A DNA stretch of 64,000 bases from Panagrolaimus kolymaensis (Eukaryota; Nematoda; Chromadorea; Rhabditida; Panagrolaimidae). Shown piece after piece: positions 33,443 through 45,445 of this stretch. The first letter of the stretch is position 1; the number at the start of each line of letters is the position of its first letter. The position numbers and the translations under genes are program-made. The stretch is from NCBI GenBank assembly GCA_028622995.1, contig JAJQJQ010000020.1, positions 2,046,001 to 2,110,000 on the forward strand. The letters are read 5' to 3'. A model generated the notes under the pieces. It saw nothing but the letters and a program-made list of their open reading frames with translations. It did no database searches and was not told the origin of the DNA.

Positions 33443-34950
33443 ATGCTAAAGAAATTAGTCATCTTGGGAAGTGGATGGTCGAGCTATAGTGTTCTACGAA
33501 ATGTCAATCGTCGACTTTATAAAGTTATTGTAATTAGTCCAAGAAATCATTTTCTATTCACTCCTTTGCTTACAAGTACCACAGTTGGAACATTGGAATT
33601 CAGGTAAGTTATTAATCATTTATTTTGTTTCTTTATTTCTATGTTACTTTTTTTGCAGATCCATTACTGAACCTATTCGAAATTTTGGATTTCGTGATCC
33701 AAATGATTTTCACCTTTCTGAAGCACTTAGTTGCGATTTCAATAAACAAATTATCAAATGTAAGAATGCTTTGGATGGTTCAATTTTATCTGAAATTCAA
33801 TATGACAAGTTGGTAATTGGTGTTGGAGCTTCTCCCAATACTTTCAATGTTCCTGGCGTTCGTGAACATGCATTCTTCTTAAAGGTTAGTTTATTTTCTC
33901 ATTTTCTTGAACAAATAAATTTTTACATTAACTTGTTTTATAGGAAGTTGCTGATGCTCAAAAAATTCGTGAAAGAATCTTAAGAAATCTTGAACTTGGC
34001 AAAGAACGTGATTTATCACGAGAAGAAGTTATGCGCCTGCTTCATACTGTCATCGTTGGTGGTGGACCTACTGGTGTTGAATTTGGAGCTGAATTGTATG
34101 ATTTTATTCGTCAAGTATGTTTTAGTTATTATTATTTTTCTTTATTTCCAAGCACATGATTTTTAGGATATTTTCCGACTTTATAAAGATAAAGAACACA
34201 TGGTTAAAGTTAGTATGATTGAAGCTATGAAGATCCTTGGTATATTTGATGCTCGCTTACAAGCATATGCAGAAAAGAAAATTCGTGCAAGAAAAAACTT
34301 CACTATCATCAATGATTCGGTTACTGAAGTATTGGAAAATGGAATTAAATTAAAGGATGGAACTTTCTTACCTGCTGGTTTGGTTGTTTGGAGTACAGGT
34401 TTAGCGCCAAGAGAATTTACTAAAAAATTGGATGTATTAAAGAATCAACAAGGACAAGTAAGTTGTCTTATATGTAAAACTTTTTTTCATAGCTATATTT
34501 TCAGATTCTCACAAACAATCATCTTCAAATCATCGCTGATCCAAATCAAAATAGTTATGCCATTGGTGATTGCAGTGCCATCCAAGATACTCGGCTTCCA
34601 TGTACCGCTCAAGTATGAAATATTACACTCTTTTAAACACTTTCTACTTATATTTTTGGTTTCAGGTTGCTGAACGACAAGGACGCTATTTAGCCAAAGC
34701 TTTGAATGAAATTGCTAAAACTGGACAAGTCTCAAAGCCATTCGCCTTCAAATCTATGGGAATGTTAGCTTATATTGGTGACTCCAAAGCATTATCAGAT
34801 TTGCCTGGTTTAAAATTTAAAGGAATTATCAGTTGGTTCTTATGGCGTTCAGCATATATAACAAGATTGGCAAGTTGGAGATTACGCTTTCAAGTTCTCT
34901 TTGATTGGATGAAGACTTTCTTATTCGGACGAGATACTACAAGATTTTAG
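33443..34950 (+). CDS. alternative NADH dehydrogenase (NDH-2), rotenone-insensitive type
   Basis: Six exons, 33443-33603, 33659-33884, 33944-34114, 34167-34457, 34505-34612 and 34666-34950, give about 413 aa, a normal length. NDH-2 is a single-subunit flavoprotein of the inner mitochondrial membrane that passes electrons from NADH to ubiquinone without pumping protons. The first Rossmann motif is [13 protein letters not shown] (residues 6-18, FAD), the second is [16 protein letters not shown] (NADH). The family markers [22 protein letters not shown] and [15 protein letters not shown] are present, and an amphipathic C-terminus ([18 protein letters not shown]) suits membrane attachment. No EF hand is seen. 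The N-terminal presequence is very short. The five introns show it is a resident nuclear gene, not contamination. It works alongside the ubiquinone-synthesis gene at 59.4 kb. Confidence 0.93.
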
Positions 34951-35398
34951 GTTAAATTTGTATTATTTTGTATTTTGTGTAAATAGATTACAATAAACAC
35001 TGATTTACATTTGTATACATTGAGTTCTTGAACTTTTTCGCTTTTTTGTTTTGCATGACATGGATTTTTTGTAAACGAATTGCATTCAATTTACAAATCA
35101 CGGTTTTTTTAACTAACTGATTATTTTCACATGCAAACCCGTTTTTTGTTCATAATCTAATCGAGTCATATGGTCATTTTCGAAGCCAAACTTTAAAAAA
35201 AATGGACTTCGTTTTTTCTTGTTTGTAATTAAAATCAAGTCCAATTAACGGTTCCATCAAATTCAATAAGTTTAAAGCATAAATCTGTTTGTTTAAATTC
35301 TTTCATTTATTTAAATATTTATATCACGATTTAATTACTCCACGAACAAAAGTTGAAATATGAAACAAATAATAACTATACATAAACAAAATTTAGAA
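34951..35398. other. convergent 3' intergenic region
   Basis: No gene seen between the NDH-2 and ZDHHC6 3' ends. An AATAAA-like ACAATAAACAC occurs near 34990 and suits the 3' end of the NDH-2 transcript. Confidence 0.5.
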
Positions 35399-36949
35399 TT
35401 ATTCATCTTTTGTTGCCATTAAACAAGTTGTAGGAAACCATCCACGTGCCAAAGGATCAGATTCAATAAAAGTTTTCTGAGTGATGCCATATCCATCAAT
35501 AAATGTTTGCTGTTCTTCAACTCGTTTAGCATAAACCCAATATTTTTCTTGACGAGTAATTGCCCATTTTTCACCAATATTTACAGCAACTCGACGATTA
35601 TCTGTTAAAGGTTGACAAATAAATACGATCGGACCATGAAATAATAATGCATTCAAATATCTTCCACCATTATAATTTCTTCCAATTGTACCAATGCGAG
35701 TATGAAGTAATTTTTTATGCTTTTGATCCAATTGTTCTTCCTAAAAAAAACAAAGAATAAGTCAAAATGACAGAAAATAAAGTTTACCGAAAAAGTAAAT
35801 TGTGTGGAATCTCCTCGAATTGGCCACCAAATACCATTGCCTTTTGGAAAAGTACCATTTCCAAGCACCTGTAAAACATTTCGACGCCATCCAAGATCAT
35901 AAGGATAAATAAACTTTGGATCATCTTTTTCTCGTAAAGTTTCAGCTTTAACAACTAAAAATAAAAGTTATGTTAATGCTTTTATCCAAAAAACTAACCA
36001 ATATATTGTTCGATTTGAGTCATGTTGTAATAAATTGCTTTGAGTTGAATGTATAATAATGGAATCACGGAAACAACAACACCAGAGGATAACGACATTC
36101 CAGTAAGGGCAATCGTAAATGTATTCATATCAGAGATAGGTAACAATTTTGAATCAATCGGCTTAATATCAGAATTTGAAAGCTAAAAATATATAAAACG
36201 ATTAATTCATTTTTAACCATCATCATGAATACATACCATATAAAGAGTAGTTATAACACATTTGGAAAGAATAACAAAAGAGTGAAGGCAGCCAATAATT
36301 GCTGAAGCACAAAATTTAACAAACAATGCATGATTTCGATGTCCAACACAATTATTCACCCATGCTAAAAATTAAATTAACTATAAATGGAAATAAAGCT
36401 TTAAGTTTAAACATACGACAATGATGATCCATTTTGAGTACGCATCGATTACATAAAGAACAATGATGAGACCTTGGAGCTTTATTTCCTTTACAAATGG
36501 AACAATATTGAAGTCTTCGATGAAAAGATTCATCCTCAGGTATCCAACCTTTTTGAACATAACCACCACCAGTTTTTGATGCTTGAATCAAATATACCAA
36601 AGATGAAAGATCGAAAAATAAGAAAATTGAAATATTGATAAATCCAGATATGGATTCCAGAGGAGACCAATAATGAAAGAATACGATCGTCGTTGATATT
36701 CCAATCTGAAAACCTTTAATTGTAAATATTAGTATTTAATAAACACAAACTTACAGCAACATTGAGAAATGCAGTAAGCATTGGTCCCCAATGAAGCATT
36801 CTTTGTGGCAAACTTCTTCCAATATCATTTGAATCAAATGCATTTATAATTGACCAATCAGGAGCTTCTAAGATTCCAACATTTTCAAGTATTTCTTCCT
36901 TCGACATTAATGAGCCATTTATTGATTCCAATTCATCATCATTACACAT
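35399..36949 (-). CDS. ZDHHC6: palmitoyltransferase ZDHHC6
   Basis: Six exons, 36949-36755, 36705-36417, 36364-36237, 36182-35999, 35954-35788 and 35740-35399, about 434 aa. It transfers palmitate to cysteines of ER proteins. The cysteine-rich domain reads YCSICKGNKAPRSHHCSLCN and then MDHHC joined across an intron to PWVNNCVGH, giving an intact DHHC catalytic motif. Hydrophobic segments lie before (HWGPMLTAFLNVA, TTIVFFHYW, FLFFDLSSLVYLI) and after it. The C-terminal half has the SH3-like region specific to ZDHHC6 (DLGWRRNVLQVLG, WWPIRGDSTQFTF, EEQLDQKH, KYWVYAKRV, ARGWFPTTCL), which rules out most other DHHC enzymes. The chosen ATG is the first in frame in exon 1. The type 2 gene L ends 257 bp upstream on the same strand. 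Confidence 0.92.
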
Positions 36950-37206
36950 AGCTACTAATACCACTGATGAACCAAATAAAATTTAAACGAGAAACAAACA
37001 ACATCAAACAAGGAAGGAATGCAAATTTCAAAACAAAATTGCTTGTCAAAAAAGTAGGCTAATAATTATGTGCCTCGCATTGCCAATGGCATTTTTTAAA
37101 AGAAGAATTTTTTAAATTATCTATCTTTTCATAATTTTGTCCATTCTTTACTAATATAAAAATTTATTATTAAAAAAAAAACAAATAGTCAAACATTAAA
37201 AAATCT

Positions 37207-40200
37207 TTAAAATTGAGAAATAAATCGTTTAATTTCTGCTGAACTTTTTTCCCAAATGTATCGATATTTATCTAACGATTCATTTTCAAGATTGATACCT
37301 TGCTGTTTAGCGAGTAAATATCTAAATGATTCATTATCGATGCAATAAAGATTTTCAGAAGTTAATGGAATTTCAATTTCATTGGTTTCTTTAAATTTCT
37401 CAACGAATGCTCGAATTGGGCCCATTGAATCTCCAATATTAAAATATGTTGAATTTGCAAAAGTAAAGAAAAAATAAACGTTTGATAGATTTTTTGAGGG
37501 AAATAATGAAAGCAATCGACGCATGGACATTTCAAATTCAATTGTTAGCTTTCTTTGATTAGAATTAATCACGAAGCAAATTGCTCCGATATCGCCAACA
37601 TCGGCAATGGTTTGCTTGATAAACTCCAAATTTGCTTCATCATGATGAAAGCCTCGTGTATCAGATAAACCAGGAGTGTCAATGATTGTTATTTTCTTAT
37701 CCTCACTTTCCAATTGGTGAATTTTCGGTTTTTGTGTAAATGATTCACCATTTTGATTGAAATTTTCATTAGTATCTTCTGGACCAGATTCAACCCAAAC
37801 ATCTTCAAAAGTTTCTGAATTTGTTTGAAGACAAAATTTTGTTGGAATAATGCATTCAACTTTAGCGCTTTTAGCATTGTCGAATTTAGGGTATATCAAA
37901 TAATTTGGTATTGCATTTATTAAAATTGATTTTCCTGTCCCTGTTTCTCCCAAGAAAATTATATTAATATTCGAAGTTGTGGAAAGTGGATTTTGTAAAT
38001 AATTGGGAACGGCATTTATTTCTTCTTTTTCTTCTTCCAGCAAATTCAACTTTGTGGAAGGTTGTTGCATTTCGATTACTTTGGATACAGCTTCAGTGAC
38101 TTTAACTTTAGTTAATACATCCACTGATATTTCTCCAATGGGATCATCAAGTTTCATTATAATATCCACCGAAGTTTGGACCAAGTTCGTCGGAGCAGAA
38201 ATAGGCGCAGCTTTATCTAATAAATTTTTATTGAAATCGTTGGAATAAACTTTTTTGAGATTTTGAAACAAATTCCATCCACAATGACATCGAATTGTCA
38301 AAGGTTCGCGCTTGATTGTTTGCAACAGAGTTTTACAATCATAACAAATCCAAAATCTTGGCTTTTCATCCGTACTTAAAGCTTCATAAGTTAAACTAAT
38401 AGGTTGGGGAGATTTTGGAAAGTCAATAACTTTCGTCGAAGGTAAATTATTAGAAATTAAAATTCCAAATAAATATTTTTTACCATTCGCTAAAATTTTA
38501 GGTTCTTGATCTGCTGCTACTAAATCTTTTGCATTATCCATAATCCAAATAATACCATTTTGCTTTTCATTATAAAGACATTTTACAGAAGAAAAAGTTT
38601 GGCGATTAACCAAAATTGTGTATGATTCAGGTTTAGCATCATCTAAGGCCTTGTAAATAATGGGTAACAAAGCTGAAAAATCAAACAATGATATTTTGGA
38701 TTTAAAAAATGAGTATTTTTTTCTTAATTTTGAAGCTCTTACTCTCTAAAACTCATCTTTTTTTAATTACATACCTGTAAAGTTTTGATCATATAAATAA
38801 AACCATGCATTTTCAAACCATGCAATACGTGGAACAGCCATATTTAAATCCATTAACCACATAATTAATTCATTTGTGTGAATTGAGCGTTCAATGATCG
38901 CGGGATTTTGTTGTAAAATAGTGAAACAATAAAAACAATATCGATAAAGCTTTTGTAAAAGTCTAGAAATTTTTGATGCATTTTGTTGCTTTGAAATAAC
39001 ATCCATAATTTTATTTCGAGAATCCGCAATAATTATAGTTAATTTAGTAAATTTTTCTTCAAAATGTTTTAATTCTTTTTTACATTGATTTTTAGTTAAA
39101 TCATTTCCACCAAGAAATTGAAATTTAATGGTTTCATAAATGTTTAAAGATAAAATAATTAATTTTATGACTTTATCCGCCGCGTCTTCATTAGAAATCA
39201 ATAATGAATTTGTTTGTGAATGCGAAATTGAATTAATTGGTGTTTTATTTAACGCAAATTCGTTGTTGTTGTTGTTGTTGACATATTTTAAAATGTCAAA
39301 TAATTTTCCCGTAAAGCAGCGATCAAAATCAAATAACATTTTGCATGGATAATTTTTGAAACGATTTCGATGTTTTTTACAAAATATTGGAGAACACTAC
39401 AAATGTATCACTTTTTTTTTATGAAAAAAATCTTCAAATTTGTGGGGCAATTTTTTAAGTGGTTTTTGCTTCGAAGCTTTTAATGTTTGAATATGCGAAT
39501 TTTTAAATTTTTATACAGCTTAAAAAAAATCTCTGAATTTAGATTTCAAAAACTATTTATTTCTTTCAACCATTGTTTTTTAGTAAAAAAAATTTGGAGG
39601 AATAAACCTTCTTCGCTAAACGGAAGAAAATCCAAACTTTTTTTTTCCGAATTATCTTACCTTTTTGGATGATTTTGCTTTAAGATGTTCCAATATTTTA
39701 GCTTTTATCTAAAAACAATTATTTATTTTTTTCAAACTTTTATTTGTGAGTCAAAAAACAAACTTGTTTACCTTTTTCTCGCTTATTTTCAAAGTATCTT
39801 CAATTAAAATAAATATTTCATGCCCAAATTCAATAATTTCATTTTCCTTTAAAGCATCTTCGCCTTCGATAATTTTTATAGAAATAAGAGTAAAAGGAAA
39901 TTTTTCTGGTAAAATAAATAGAAATTTTCCAAATTTTGTAAATTTTAAATTATTTTTGCTCGATGATTGTAAATTTTGTGCCTACAAATACTAGGCATTC
40001 GATTATTTTTCAGTGACATTGAGAAACCAAAGTTTTTTAAATATCTATGAAATGAAACTTACAAATTCTAAAGGTGTTAATTTTATGGCTTCATAAATTT
40101 CATCATTTTTTTGAACACGTTTGACAAAAATTTCATATTTTCGTTTCTTATAAATATTCATATTATTATCCGAATTTCTCGGCGAATATCTACGATCATT

Positions 40201-40209
40201 CTTAATCAT
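37207..40209 (-). CDS. type 2 multidomain protein with zinc module and GTPase in one exon (member L)
   Basis: Five exons, 40209-40063, 39981-39772, 39708-39661, 39396-38775 and 38672-37207, about 830 aa. Start is the first ATG in exon 1. The family core is FGHEIFILI in exon 2. The last exon contains, without interruption, the Cys-rich module (FWICYDCKTLLQ...RCHCGWNLF, about 450-475), a Val/Glu-rich linker and the GTPase: GETGTGKS at about 584-591, DTPGLSDTRG, and FFFTFANS at the G4 position. This single-exon continuity is the best proof that the module and the GTPase belong to one protein in the whole family. The C-terminal tail is short as in member K. It lies away from the main cluster, beyond NDH-2 and ZDHHC6. 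Confidence 0.8.
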
Positions 40210-41080
40210 CTTTCGTTTTAACAAAGAACTTAATATAAATAATTTCTTCAAAAATTATTCCAAAAACACTTTTAAAATAAAAAATAAAAATAAAGTTTCC
40301 AACAACTAAAAAAAGAGAGGAAAGAAAGTGCTGTGGTCGAAAAAAAAGAAAGAAAACAAAAATGAATCATTAATGCTTTTTATTTCCTTTTTTGCTTTTT
40401 TTTTTTGCTTATCAATAAAAAATCGAAAAAGCAAATAAATACATATAATCATTTAACTTTATGTAAGCAAGTGAAATGAAGAAGCGTATGTTTATGGAAA
40501 AAAATTCTATCGTTAAAATTTTTTTATTGATACATTTTTTTGTTTTGTCTGAAAAATACACTTTTTTCTGTCGATGAAAGTAAATTTCATTAAATAAAAG
40601 TTGCTAAATTTCAGGAAGTATGTATGTTAATATTCTAAAATCACGATACCATTATTTTAAAGATCAAATGCAACACTTTTGCTTTTCCAAGATTTTAAAG
40701 ATGTTTTAAAGTTATTCAAAATGTAGGAAAATGGAATAACTAGAAAAAAAAACATTTGTGATGTTTAGTTATAAAACTTCTTTAAAAGATTTTTTAATAC
40801 ACATTGAAATTGAAGTACGATTTATTTTAAAGCGGGGTTTCCATTTTTGCAATTTTTTTGCATTATTTACAAACTTTTCTCTTTGGTTTTTACTCATTTT
40901 AAATTATTTTTAAGAATGTTAATTATAGCATTAACCAGGTGCACTTTATTTTAAATTTTTTTAGCTTTAAACGAGAAAGCATTCAAATTGTTTTTAGAAA
41001 GAAAAAAAATCCAATATTTATTTATAGATACATATTTAAGAAAAAATGAATGAAAGCATTTTTGCAACAAAATCTGATAT
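40210..41080. other. intergenic region, no gene seen
   Basis: AT-rich with homopolymer runs. No exon or RNA gene is recognised. It includes the promoter of gene L at the left and the 3' flank of the GPCR gene at the right. Confidence 0.5.
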
Positions 41081-42328
41081 TTAGGCGATGTGTATGACAG
41101 TACTCGTTCGAACTTGTGATGATGTTGCAAAGAATCCAGTTTTGTTATAGAATGTTATGCAAGGTAAAAGTTTCATAATAAGTTTGTAAGCTCCCACGCG
41201 ATAAGGTTTTATAATTGCAATGACACTGATGCTATTGCTAATGGAATGAAAAGAAATACTTTGCATAAGATATTCAGCAAAAACTGAAAATAAAATTGGG
41301 TCATTATATTTTTTTAAATTAGTAATTATGTAATCATACCTTTAATATTTGGTAATTTAATCATAACAACAATAAGTAAAGCCATAATAGGAATAACCAA
41401 ACATATAAATGGCACTGTCGCTTGAACCACAAATGATAAAAACATTTGCTTATAAAGCTTAAAAGTTTTGGATGAAATCATATTTTTCTTTGATAATAAA
41501 ACAATATTCATTTTTTTAGAAATATGTATTCCAAGAAAAAATGCAAAAAATATATGTGTTGCTGCTGCAATGACATAACATACTGTCATGGGACTAGTTT
41601 TTATCGAATTGCAAGGTTCTGTGACATACAAATCATACATATATGGGGCTTCTTGTTTTACATATTCTAATGTAGTTTTTCGATCATCTAAGCTGAGAAT
41701 TAAAAATAATATTGGAATTGTAGGATAAAATAAACAGGAAAGAATCATAGCGGTTATTCCATACCATGAAAGGAATAACTCTTCTTTATCAATCATCACA
41801 GCATATCTATAAGCTGATGCCATTAATAAAGTATTTCCAACAAAGCTGAATGTTACATGAAGGAGAATCTAAAAAAATTTAAATTCATGATTGGGAATTC
41901 TGTTATAAACTTTTTCCATTATAAAAATAAACTAGCGCTTGCTCAAGTAAAAGCTTTAATTTAAAAAACGGCTTCAAAGAAATAAGGTAATTTTTTTAAA
42001 TGAGACTTACATATTGAATGATTTCACCCCAAAAATAATCCAAATGTCGAGCAATAAATCCTGCAGAACAAAATCCAGGAATGGGAAAAGTAGGTAATGG
42101 ACCAAAAATAAAACTCAAATGAAAATCCATTATTGTTGAAGCGATAATAGTCAGCAATAAAAAAAATCGATATTTTCCCATTGCTTTTGTTGAATATTTC
42201 ATTATCACATATCCACAAAAAATATTGATAATTAACACCAAAATGGTATTTACATGAAGTCTTTTGCCAGCTCGATCCATATCTTCTGATGTGTATGTTT
42301 CATGAAAATCAATGGTATCATTAGACAT
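41081..42328 (-). CDS. nematode-type serpentine chemoreceptor (Srh/Str-like 7TM)
   Basis: Three exons, 42328-42011, 41868-41340 and 41283-41081, about 349 aa, a usual length for this class. Around seven hydrophobic segments are visible, for example NTILVLIINIFCGYVI, FFLLLTIIASTI, ILLHVTFSFVGNTLL, WYGITAMILSCLF, TVCYVIAAATHIFFAFFLGI and FICLVIPIMALLIVVMI. The last segment ends in SFHSISNSISVIAIIKPYR, very like the conserved end of nematode Srh/Str/Sri receptors (an S-x-H ... PYR pattern). Such receptors act in sensory cilia as odorant receptors. After PYR a tail of about 40 residues follows. The assignment to a precise subfamily is uncertain. This is a single gene in the window. Confidence 0.65.
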
Positions 42329-42823
42329 TTTAGAAATGTAACCAAAGCAAATATTTAAATCACAAGTTTTTTTCTTTGAACTTTTTTTCAATTTAATTTA
42401 TGAAAATAAACTAAGCTAACGACAGACTTGAAAACTTTGAAGGGGGAATGTTTAACTCAGAAATTTAAAAGTTCACAGTTGTAGCAACAACCATAATAAT
42501 TACTACCACACACCTACTTATAATCTACCACTAAGTTTTCCACCTGTGCAGCCATTAAAATTACATGTTTCACGCATTTTTTTAAATTAAAAGAAAACGA
42601 TTTTCATGTGTATTTTACACCTTTAACAATTCCAATTATTTTTGTTCTTTAGTTTTTTAAAATACAGATTCTTGAAGACAGAATTAATTTTATTTTTATT
42701 GAAAAGCTTGAGAATTTAAATTTAATTTCTACTCGTAATATGTACTAAACAACAATAAAAAATAATTTAAGTATCTATGTTTAAAATATTCCACACTATT
42801 TGTTTAACCCTAATTGACTAAAA
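42329..42823. other. intergenic region
   Basis: No gene seen. It contains the upstream region of the GPCR gene and the 3' flank of the first ABC transporter. Confidence 0.5.
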
Positions 42824-45445
42824 TTAATCAACGTTTTGAAGTTGCCTATGAACTAATGAAAAATATAAGCCTGTTGGATCTTGCATGAGGGATTGATGAT
42901 TACCAAATTGAACAATTTTTCCTTTTTGAATTACAACAATTCTATCAGCTTTTTCCACGGTACTCAAACGATGAGCAATAACTATCACAGTTCGACCTAT
43001 CGCACATTTTTGTAAAGCTTCTTGAATGATATGTTCGGATTCAGCATCCAAAGCTGAAGTGGCTTCATCCAATATTAATACCGCTGGGGATCGAACAAGC
43101 GCACGAGCAATTGCTATTCTTTGCTAAAAATAAATTTGAATGAATTATTTAAATTAAGATTCTTAAAGTTTACTTTTTGTCCTCCACTCATTTGAACTCC
43201 TTTTTCACCGCATTGAGTATCATAGCCCTTTTCAGTTTCCATAATAAAATCATGAATGTTTGCAAGTTTTGCAGCTTCAATCATATCATTTTCTGTTTTC
43301 CATTCTTCGCAACCATAAAGAATATTATATCGAACACTTCCATCATAAAGGACGGGTTCTTGAGCAACTAAAGCAACCTTTTGATGAAAATATTTATGAT
43401 CATAATCTTTAATGGAAATTCCATCAAGAGTGATATCTCCATTTTGAGATTCATAAAAATGTTCCAAAAGTGAAATTATCGAAGATTTTCCTGCTCCACT
43501 TGGTCCAACTAATGCAATAGTTTCATTTGGATTTACATTAAATGTTACATCCTGAAACTTTTTTTTAGTATTATGATGATAACAAAATCATACATACATC
43601 GAGTACAGTGGTAGTAGGCCTTGTGGGATAAGCGAAAGTTACATCTTTAAATTCAATTTCGCCATCGATCTTTAGGGGTTTGGCAAGACCATTGTTATTG
43701 ATTTTAGGCTCTCGTCTCATATACTCGAAAACCTTTCTCGATGCTCCGACGCTTTCCATCAATCCAGTAAAAACACTTCCAATGGCCTTAAAAATTATAA
43801 TAAAAAATATATCTAAAAATACACAAACCATACTGAAATATTTTCACCTAATTGCATTTGATACAATAAGAAACTAAATAAAGCATCGGGAGTCATTTGT
43901 TTGTTAATAACGAGATGGCCACCATAAAATAAAGTTGTGATTAAAATGATGTTAGTGCTGAGTTCATTGATACACGTATAACCCATATATGCAATTGATT
44001 TCTTTTTATTTACATTCAAAGTATCAATAAGTTTGTTTTCAAATCTATCTAATTCTTTAATTTCACAAGCAAAAGATCGAACAGTTCGGATTGTTCCAAT
44101 TGCTTGTTCTGCGATTGCATTTGCTTGAGCTATGGTTGTTTGGGTCGCTTCTGATAGCCGCTAAAAAAAGTAAGTAAAATCACAATAATTTAAGTTTGGA
44201 TTTGTCTAAGAAGTGCTAATTTTTTCTATACTATCTAAAAATTTTGGTTTAATTTTTAAGAACTTACATCATAATAAACTCCATAAACTTTAGTAACAAA
44301 ACCAATTAACGGTGCAGTAATAAATGCAACAAACGTTAGGCGCCATGAAATGGTAACCATAAAAATTAATGAGCCAATCATCATAACCAAATTTCGAAGG
44401 AATACATTTATATTTGTTGAAATCATGGATGACATGGTTTGACAATCCGAAGTTAAACGAGAAATAATTTCACCGGTTTTATTTTCATCAAAAAATGCTA
44501 TTTCTTGTTTGATTAAATTTTTAAAAAGATCACTTCTCATTTTTTTATTTACCAAAGCTGTGGCATAACTAAAGCAACCACCTCGTAAACCGCCGGTTAG
44601 AGCTGAGACAAGACCAAGAGCAGACATGATTAGAATCGACTTCATGAGATCTGACATCGCTAAAAAAAGTTTTTGTTTACTATTAATGTCATTTATTGGC
44701 TTACGAGAAATTTCTTACTTTTAACATACAATATATTTGCAACAACTTGACCCGTAAAATATGGTTGAAATACTCGAGCTAATGAATAAGTTAAAAGAAA
44801 AATAAATCCACTTATAAACCATTTACCATGATATTTACAAAATGAAAATAAAGCAGCAATATGTTTCATGGTAGAAATTCTAACAACTTTAGGATACACC
44901 GCTGCTAAAACTTCAGCATCGCCATCATTATCCTCAACAATTAATTGATCACAATCTTCAGGTTGTGTACCCGCATTATTCCATAAAGAACTAGCATGAA
45001 TTTGAAGGTTTTTAGATCGATAAATTCCAAACCAAATAGGAAAAAGTAAAATAAATGCAGCAAAATTCCAAGCAATTGAAAACCAAACACCCGGAAATTT
45101 AAGTTGTTCATAGATTTCGGCGAACGCCAGGATTTTAGTGAAAGTAAAACTGATGTTTAAAAGTAAAATTCCCACAAAAAATAAATTCCATTTTGGTGTA
45201 CCTTTTTTAAGGAAATATAAAACTCCAATAATTAATATGATTGATCGAAAAATGGAAAGCAAGAGAAAATCCAAAGGTGATGAAAGAAATGAATAACCAC
45301 CATCTTTGAGAAATAAATATTTAGTTATTAAATTTGAATCAAAATTAAAAGTTGAATGATAAAATCCAAAACTTAAAATGGATAATGCAATATCAAAATA
45401 TACAAATATTATTGTTGCAGGTAATACTATTATTATTTTATTCAT
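42824..45445 (-). CDS. half ABC transporter, TAPL/ABCB9 (HAF)-like, copy 1
   Basis: Six exons, 45445-44719, 44659-44268, 44160-43834, 43786-43598, 43551-43174 and 43123-42824, about 770 aa. Exon 1 holds an N-terminal four-helix domain (TMD0-like), which in TAPL relatives directs the protein to lysosomes, then the first core helix. Exons 2-3 hold the remaining transmembrane helices ([19 protein letters not shown], coupling region [11 protein letters not shown]). Exons 5-6 form the ATPase: Walker [10 protein letters not shown], signature MSGGQKQR split by an intron, Walker [11 protein letters not shown], and AHRLS. Half transporters of this type dimerise and move peptides across lysosome-related membranes. 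It is head to head with copy 2; the ends of the two genes are almost identical and the middle is not. The leader acceptor TTTTCAG/GATCTC is shared. Confidence 0.92.
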
